Positions 59,672-64,000 of a stretch of DNA of 64,000 nucleotides are shown here, in pieces (within the stretch, counting starts at the first letter, position 1; each line of letters begins with the position of its first letter). A program made the position numbers and the translations under genes. The stretch lies in the NCBI GenBank assembly GCA_050084985.1, contig JBITNC010000002.1:39370001-39434000 (forward strand). The letters are read 5' to 3'. The notes beneath the pieces were generated by a model. That model searched no databases and was not told the origin of the DNA. It saw only the letters and a list, made by a program, of their open reading frames with translations. Source of the DNA: Nageia nagi. Taxonomy: Eukaryota; Pinophyta.

Positions 59672-61301
59672 ATGTTTTCAGTTGATTTTAGGAATTTGCC
59701 CACCTGGGGAATGTCTCTAGTTAGAGTTGAGAATGTTGATGAAGTTGTGAAGAAACAACTTCAGGAAGTACCAGAGAGATACATAAGAAGTGATGAAGAG
59801 AGACCAACATCCCCAACAACACTTTGTGATCATCAGGTTGACATACCGTGATTGACATGGCCAAGATTGCACACCCACAACATAGACAACAAGAGATAAG
59901 TAGGATTGCTGAGGCTTGCCAAGATTGGGGTTTCTTTCAGGCATGGTTTGAATTCTGGATTTCGGCCTACTGAGCAATTGATTTTTTTTTTTTCCCAATG
60001 ATATTAATGTGATGAACTTGTTGCAGGTTGTTAATCATGGTATACCTCAATCACTAATTGACAGAGTGAAGAGAGTTGGGAAGGAGTTTTTCCAGCTGCC
60101 ACCGGCAGTGAAACAGAGGTATGCAGTGAGGTCAGGTGATTTGCAGGGATATGGGCAGACCTTCGTTGTGTCTGAACATCAGAAGTTGGATTGGGGGAAT
60201 CTGTTAGGGTTGATCATATCTCCCACAGAGCTCAAAAACCTCAAAATTTGGCCTACTGAAATTGTTGCTTTCAGGTAATCTCTATCCATGTCGTAGATAA
60301 GCATAAGCTATAGAAACTAGTTAATCTTTGCCCGATTCGACCAAAACTTTTGGGCCTATATCGCCCTATGCTTATAATAGGTTTGGCTAGGAACTGTTGG
60401 AATGGTTGGAACTGGTAAAAAAAAAATTGGATCTCTGGTTTTGATTCGTTCAACTGATTTTGGGCAGAGATTAGCACCATCCTAAGCTATATAGGATAGA
60501 TTCTTAATTAAAAAAAATTGGAAACTAAATTCTAAGGTCTTGCTATTATTCATTTGCCTTGGGATGATATAATAGAAAAGTTTTACTTATATAGATTGAT
60601 TATTTTATGGGTTTTGCAGGGAAAGTGTGGAAGCATACAATTCTGAAACCAGAAGACTTGCTGAAACATTGTTGGCTTTGATAGCTGAGACATTGCAATT
60701 GCCATCTGATTTCTTTGAGAATAAATTTGGCAATGTTTACCAAAAGATGAGGATGAATTATTATCCCCCATGCATTAGGCCAGATCTTGTTCTTGGCCTA
60801 AGTGCACATGCAGACATGACTGGCCTTACATTATTGCTGCAAGATGACGAAGCCGCAGGATTACAGATTCACAAGAATGGCGAATGGACATTTGTGCAAC
60901 CGATCCCTTATGCTCTAGTAATCAACATTGGAAACCTGATAGAGGTAAACATATTTTGGAATCTCTTTTCTATTTCAGTTAGAATTTGAAATGCTGGCTT
61001 TGATTTTTAAGGGGTGGAGATAAAAGTACAGGTTATGACAAACGGAAGATACAAGAGCATTGAACACCGAGCAGTAACAAATAAGGATAAAGGGAGGCTT
61101 TCAATTGCCGTGTTTGTTGCTCCTGGATTCAATGAAGAAATTGCTCCTGCTGATCAACTTATTGATGAAACTCATCCATGTTTGTTCAGGAAATTTATAC
61201 ACGGGGATTACATAAAACATTACTTTTCTCGCAAAGTGGAGGGAAAGAATTCTTTGTATGATTATGCGGCCTCAGGAACTCCCATCAAAGTTCTAGTCTA
61301 A
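59672..61301 (+). CDS. 2-oxoglutarate/Fe(II)-dependent dioxygenase, SRG1-like, four exons, one frameshift
   Basis: Soluble oxygenase that would couple 2-oxoglutarate decarboxylation to oxidation of a small molecule; the substrate cannot be told. Exons: 59,672-59,940, 60,027-60,274, 60,620-60,944 and 61,032-61,301. Intron 1 has a GC donor (59,941); introns 2 and 3 are GT-AG. Corrected length is about 370 residues, normal for the DOXC class. Exon 1 begins 'MFSVDFRNLPTWGMSL' and ends 'ACQDWGFFQ'. Exon 2 has 'VVNHGIPQSLID' and 'GYGQTFVVSE'. Exon 3 has NYYPPC (219-224) and iron ligands His236 and Asp238 ('SAHADMTGLTLLLQDD'). Exon 4 has iron ligand His293 ('SIEHRAVTN') and Arg303-Ser305, the 2-oxoglutarate-binding RxS. 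One base is missing between 59,847 and 59,848 ('DIP' then 'IDMAK'), which leads to an early TGA. Exons 2-4 have no stops. Either a recent pseudogene or an assembly error. The SRG1-like naming rests on overall wording and intron positions. Confidence 0.9.
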
Positions 61302-62760
61302 CAAAATTTAGATATCATTAGACCACCTCTTATATAGAAAACTCAATGTGCCTCCTCTATTGCATGTATAGACACTGCGAATTGCTCATTTCGCCATTGC
61401 ATCTGTTTAGCTATAGTTTTTCATAATTTCAGATGATCCATCAACTCCATGATCTTTGAAAATTTGATTCGAATTTATACATCGTCGCGTCTACCCTCCC
61501 TTTGTCAAACTTACTCTTCTTTGTCAGATATGAAAATTGAAATTTGATTTGAATTTCAAGTTTATGGTACTGGTTAAAAGGTTATGGCTGTACTGAATTT
61601 GATTTGAATCTCTCATTTTGGAAGCTGTCCCCTGCGACTTCTGTGAGCTTGCAGTGATGCAATTGCTTTGATGCAATCGAGAGTTTTTTTTATATTGATT
61701 TTAATTACTATTATGATGAAAGAGTTTTTTTTTTTTTTCTTAATAAATAATTAAAATACACACAAAGCTCAACCATTACTCTGTTTCTACTTGCATCAAA
61801 TTTAAATAAGATGGAAATATTGATAGCATGTGAAAGAAGAAAGTTTTGGAACTCATTAATGTAAGGATGGTAAAATTGAAATGTTAAAAAGCATTTAAAC
61901 ATAGATTCTAAATGTGCATAGATAATAGAGAACATCAAATCATGAATTAAAATAATGATTTAAAATAGGAGTCCATGTGTGTATTCTTAGTAAGTCAGTT
62001 TTACATTGTTAATTTTTCCATTTATTTATTATTTGGTAGTCAACTGTCAACATCTGTATTCTTTGGGTGGAATATGAAATTTTGATTTTTTTAATTTGAA
62101 GTTTTAATATTCATTTACCTCTTCAACTATCTAGTAATTTTTATGGAAGAGAATTTCACAAACACTGAATTAATTCTAAAAATTTTCTTTCCAAAAAAAG
62201 ATGATTTCTAACAATCAATATTATTCATTAATATTTTGTTTAAATTTTAATGTTGTAAATCAATTTAATATGAAATTATGCAAATAAAGGTTATTAAAAG
62301 TTTAAAATAAGTTTAAATGATTTTTATCAAAAGCAATATAATTTTTTAATATTTAAATTAATGGAATTTTTTGTGCATTAATTCAATTTTTAAATTTATT
62401 TTTATTTTTATTAATAATTTTTATTGAACATTTATTATTGTAGGTTATATATATAGAGCATGTATCTACTTCATAATTAAAAGATTTTCTTTCATTTTTT
62501 AATGTCAAATTAGTTTCATTTTAAAATTAAGTTAATTTTTCATATAAATATTTTCATAAACTTGATTATCATATAAATATCATTTTTATTGATTTTGTCA
62601 GTTAATTTTTCTTCAAAAATTTATTTTTAAATTTTCCATTTTTTTCAATTTTTAAATTTAGCTTCTTCTTTTAATTGAAAATCTTAATTTAAAAATCCCA
62701 AGTTAATAGTAAATGTGAATTAGAAGAAGTAAGGATTTAGACATAACAAGCACATAAGCA
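61302..62760. other. Downstream region of the dioxygenase gene
   Basis: The first 300 bases after the stop are less AT-rich and should hold the 3' untranslated region; I could not place a polyadenylation site with confidence. From 61,700 on the sequence is strongly AT-rich with T-runs (61,722-61,739) and no coding signal. Confidence 0.5.
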
Positions 62761-62762
62761 TG

Positions 62763-62815
62763 CATATGTGTGTGTGTGTGTAGTGTGATTAGTGTGTGTG
62801 TGTGTGTAGTTGTGT
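62763..62815. repeat. TG/GTGT microsatellite
   Basis: Two runs of alternating TG (about 62,766-62,780 and 62,791-62,806) interrupted by 'AGTGTGATTAG'. Confidence 0.9.
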
Positions 62816-63012
62816 TTATGAATGAATGGTCACATCCTTATATAATGTATTGTGGGAGATGATTGATTAGTCATGTAAAGAGAATATTAAAGTAGTTCTA
62901 TACTTGTATTAACCATAGTATGAATGTAAGATAAAACTGTTGTATAAAAATTGTGAATAATAATAAGGATATGATGTTACCCTCTTATGCAATAAGAAAG
63001 AAAATCCAACAT

Positions 63013-63172
63013 GTGTAGGAGAGTTGGAGAGAGAGGTAGCTAAAACGTCTCAAGTGGATAATAATAGGCCCTAGGTTCAAACTCTCCCCCCTCACATGAA
63101 TGTGGATATGTAACATATGCTGGTGTTAATACCTTACACAAACTTGTAACTCATCCAAAAAAAAAGAATATC
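63013..63172 (+). mobile_element. Candidate tRNA-derived SINE
   Basis: A short unit contains an A-box-like part ('GGTAGCTAAAACG', about 63,035) and a B-box-like 'GGTTCAAACTC' (63,073-63,083; consensus GGTTCGANTCC) spaced as in Pol III promoters. It ends in 'ATCCAAAAAAAAAG' (63,156-63,169). The unit is GC-richer than its surroundings. The B box matches only in part and no clear target duplication is visible. Confidence 0.45.
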
Positions 63173-64000
63173 AAAGAGGATGTGACCATATCCCTAAGCA
63201 AAGAAATATATTGAAGAAGAGAGATAAGTCATTTTAGGATAGTACTGCATATGAAATGGGTGTGTATTTCTAAAGAGAAAAATAATATTAAATAGAATTA
63301 TCATCATAGGAAAGAGAAGTAAAATAACTTTATTATTATTATTATTATATATTCTCCCTTTGACATATTTAAACAATCCTTTAGATAAGGATGAATATTG
63401 AAAAGAAAAAGTGTAAATCTGATAAAGAAGGATTGAGAAATAGAATGGATGAAACTTACGAAGGAAGTTACTAGAATGTTGGACTCTATGAAATGAGAGC
63501 ATCATAGAGAGTAAAGGAAGATTCAGATGGATCTAAAGTGTCCATGGAGCAAGAAGTATACCCAAAGGGGGAAACTATGTATTTGTTGGAACTTACTCAG
63601 GAGAGGAGTACAAAGGAGAGAAGACCAACCTATATGTGGATATTAGGTAACAAACTTTTCAATGTTTTTATGTATCTTAGGCCTTCTCATGAAGGCCACA
63701 TGAATATATTTTCTTGGTGATTTAATATTTTAGTTTTGATAGAAATTTCTCTATCCCTAATAGTATTCTCATGTGTTTTGTGTATGTTTGTATTTTTGGA
63801 TGAACTCCATGATCTATGAAGGATGAGTAGGTAGATAGCTTCCATGAGAGGCTTATAAAGATCCAATTACAAAATCAAGTGTAAAATGCTCAAACAATAC
63901 ATATAAACCCCCACATTTGAACTAGGGCATATGAATTAAGCATAAACTACACAAGATTACCAATGTCTTGCCAAGACTAGAAAAATCAATTATTACAAGC
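63173..64000. other. AT-rich end of window, no gene seen
   Basis: Contains an ATT microsatellite (63,331-63,348). A 60-codon open piece at 63,538-63,720 has no recognisable match. Nothing else can be supported. Confidence 0.5.

Noticed and set aside
59717-59998. Minus-strand ORF of 93 codons over exon 1
   Set aside because: Shadow of the dioxygenase exon on the other strand, with no recognisable domain.
60945-61031. Alternative acceptor CTATTTCAG (about 60,979) for intron 3
   Set aside because: Using it adds 'LEFEMLALIFKG'-like sequence absent from the family and breaks the expected 'IE' to 'VMTNGRYKS' junction; the acceptor at 61,031 fits.
63013-63172. Functional tRNA gene
   Set aside because: Only box-like promoter words are present; no cloverleaf could be drawn, so a SINE is the better reading.

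Overview
This 64 kb window is AT-rich plant nuclear DNA made almost entirely of old, nested transposable elements, with one recognisable cellular gene near the right end. The single gene in tens of kilobases, the decayed nested LTR elements, and the Tat-type Ty3/gypsy elements carrying antisense plant-mobile-domain (PMD) ORFs suggest a large-genome seed plant, probably a conifer. The species guess is inference; nothing in the sequence names it.

Layout. At 1-600 lies the 3' end of a Ty3/gypsy integrase. At 1.19-4.6 kb is a decayed long ORF of unknown function with a coiled-coil C-terminal half. At 6.5-9.7 kb is a Ty1/copia pol relic with 3' LTR sequence. At 9,703-18,878 is element A, a gypsy-like retroelement with paired LTRs (673 and 672 bp) and a near-matching duplication (AGTGG/AGTAG). 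It carries gag and an antisense PMD ORF but no pol. At 22.3-18.9 kb (minus strand) is a second unknown long ORF relic that resembles the 1.19 kb one in layout.

Element C (minus strand, 24,362-49,679) is a decayed gypsy element. Its integrase gene is split by element B (26,946-44,666, plus strand). Element B is a 17.7 kb Tat-lineage element with two 847 bp LTRs and a perfect GGACC duplication. It carries, in order, a long gag, protease, reverse transcriptase, RNase H, a second (archaeal-type) RNase H and integrase. These are followed by an unknown sense ORF with a duplicated domain, a pair of matching hairpins, an antisense PMD ORF, and a perfect hairpin just before the polypurine tract. All its genes are broken by stops and frameshifts. 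The stops fit cytosine deamination, as do the LTR differences (about 38, nearly all transitions).

To the right are a 1.1 kb non-autonomous CACTA transposon (49,680-50,788), a 5'-truncated LINE (50.8-52.96 kb), several tandem repeats, a plus-strand gypsy-like LTR start at 56.29 kb containing a 25 bp minisatellite, and another 3' end of the element C family whose LTR holds a 217 bp triplication (56.96-58.3 kb).

The cellular gene (59,672-61,301, plus strand) is a four-exon 2-oxoglutarate/Fe(II)-dependent dioxygenase of the SRG1-like type. Its iron and 2-oxoglutarate ligands are intact, but exon 1 lacks one base and intron 1 has a GC donor. It is therefore a young pseudogene, a gene with an assembly error, or an odd allele. 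The remaining 2.7 kb holds simple repeats and a candidate SINE.
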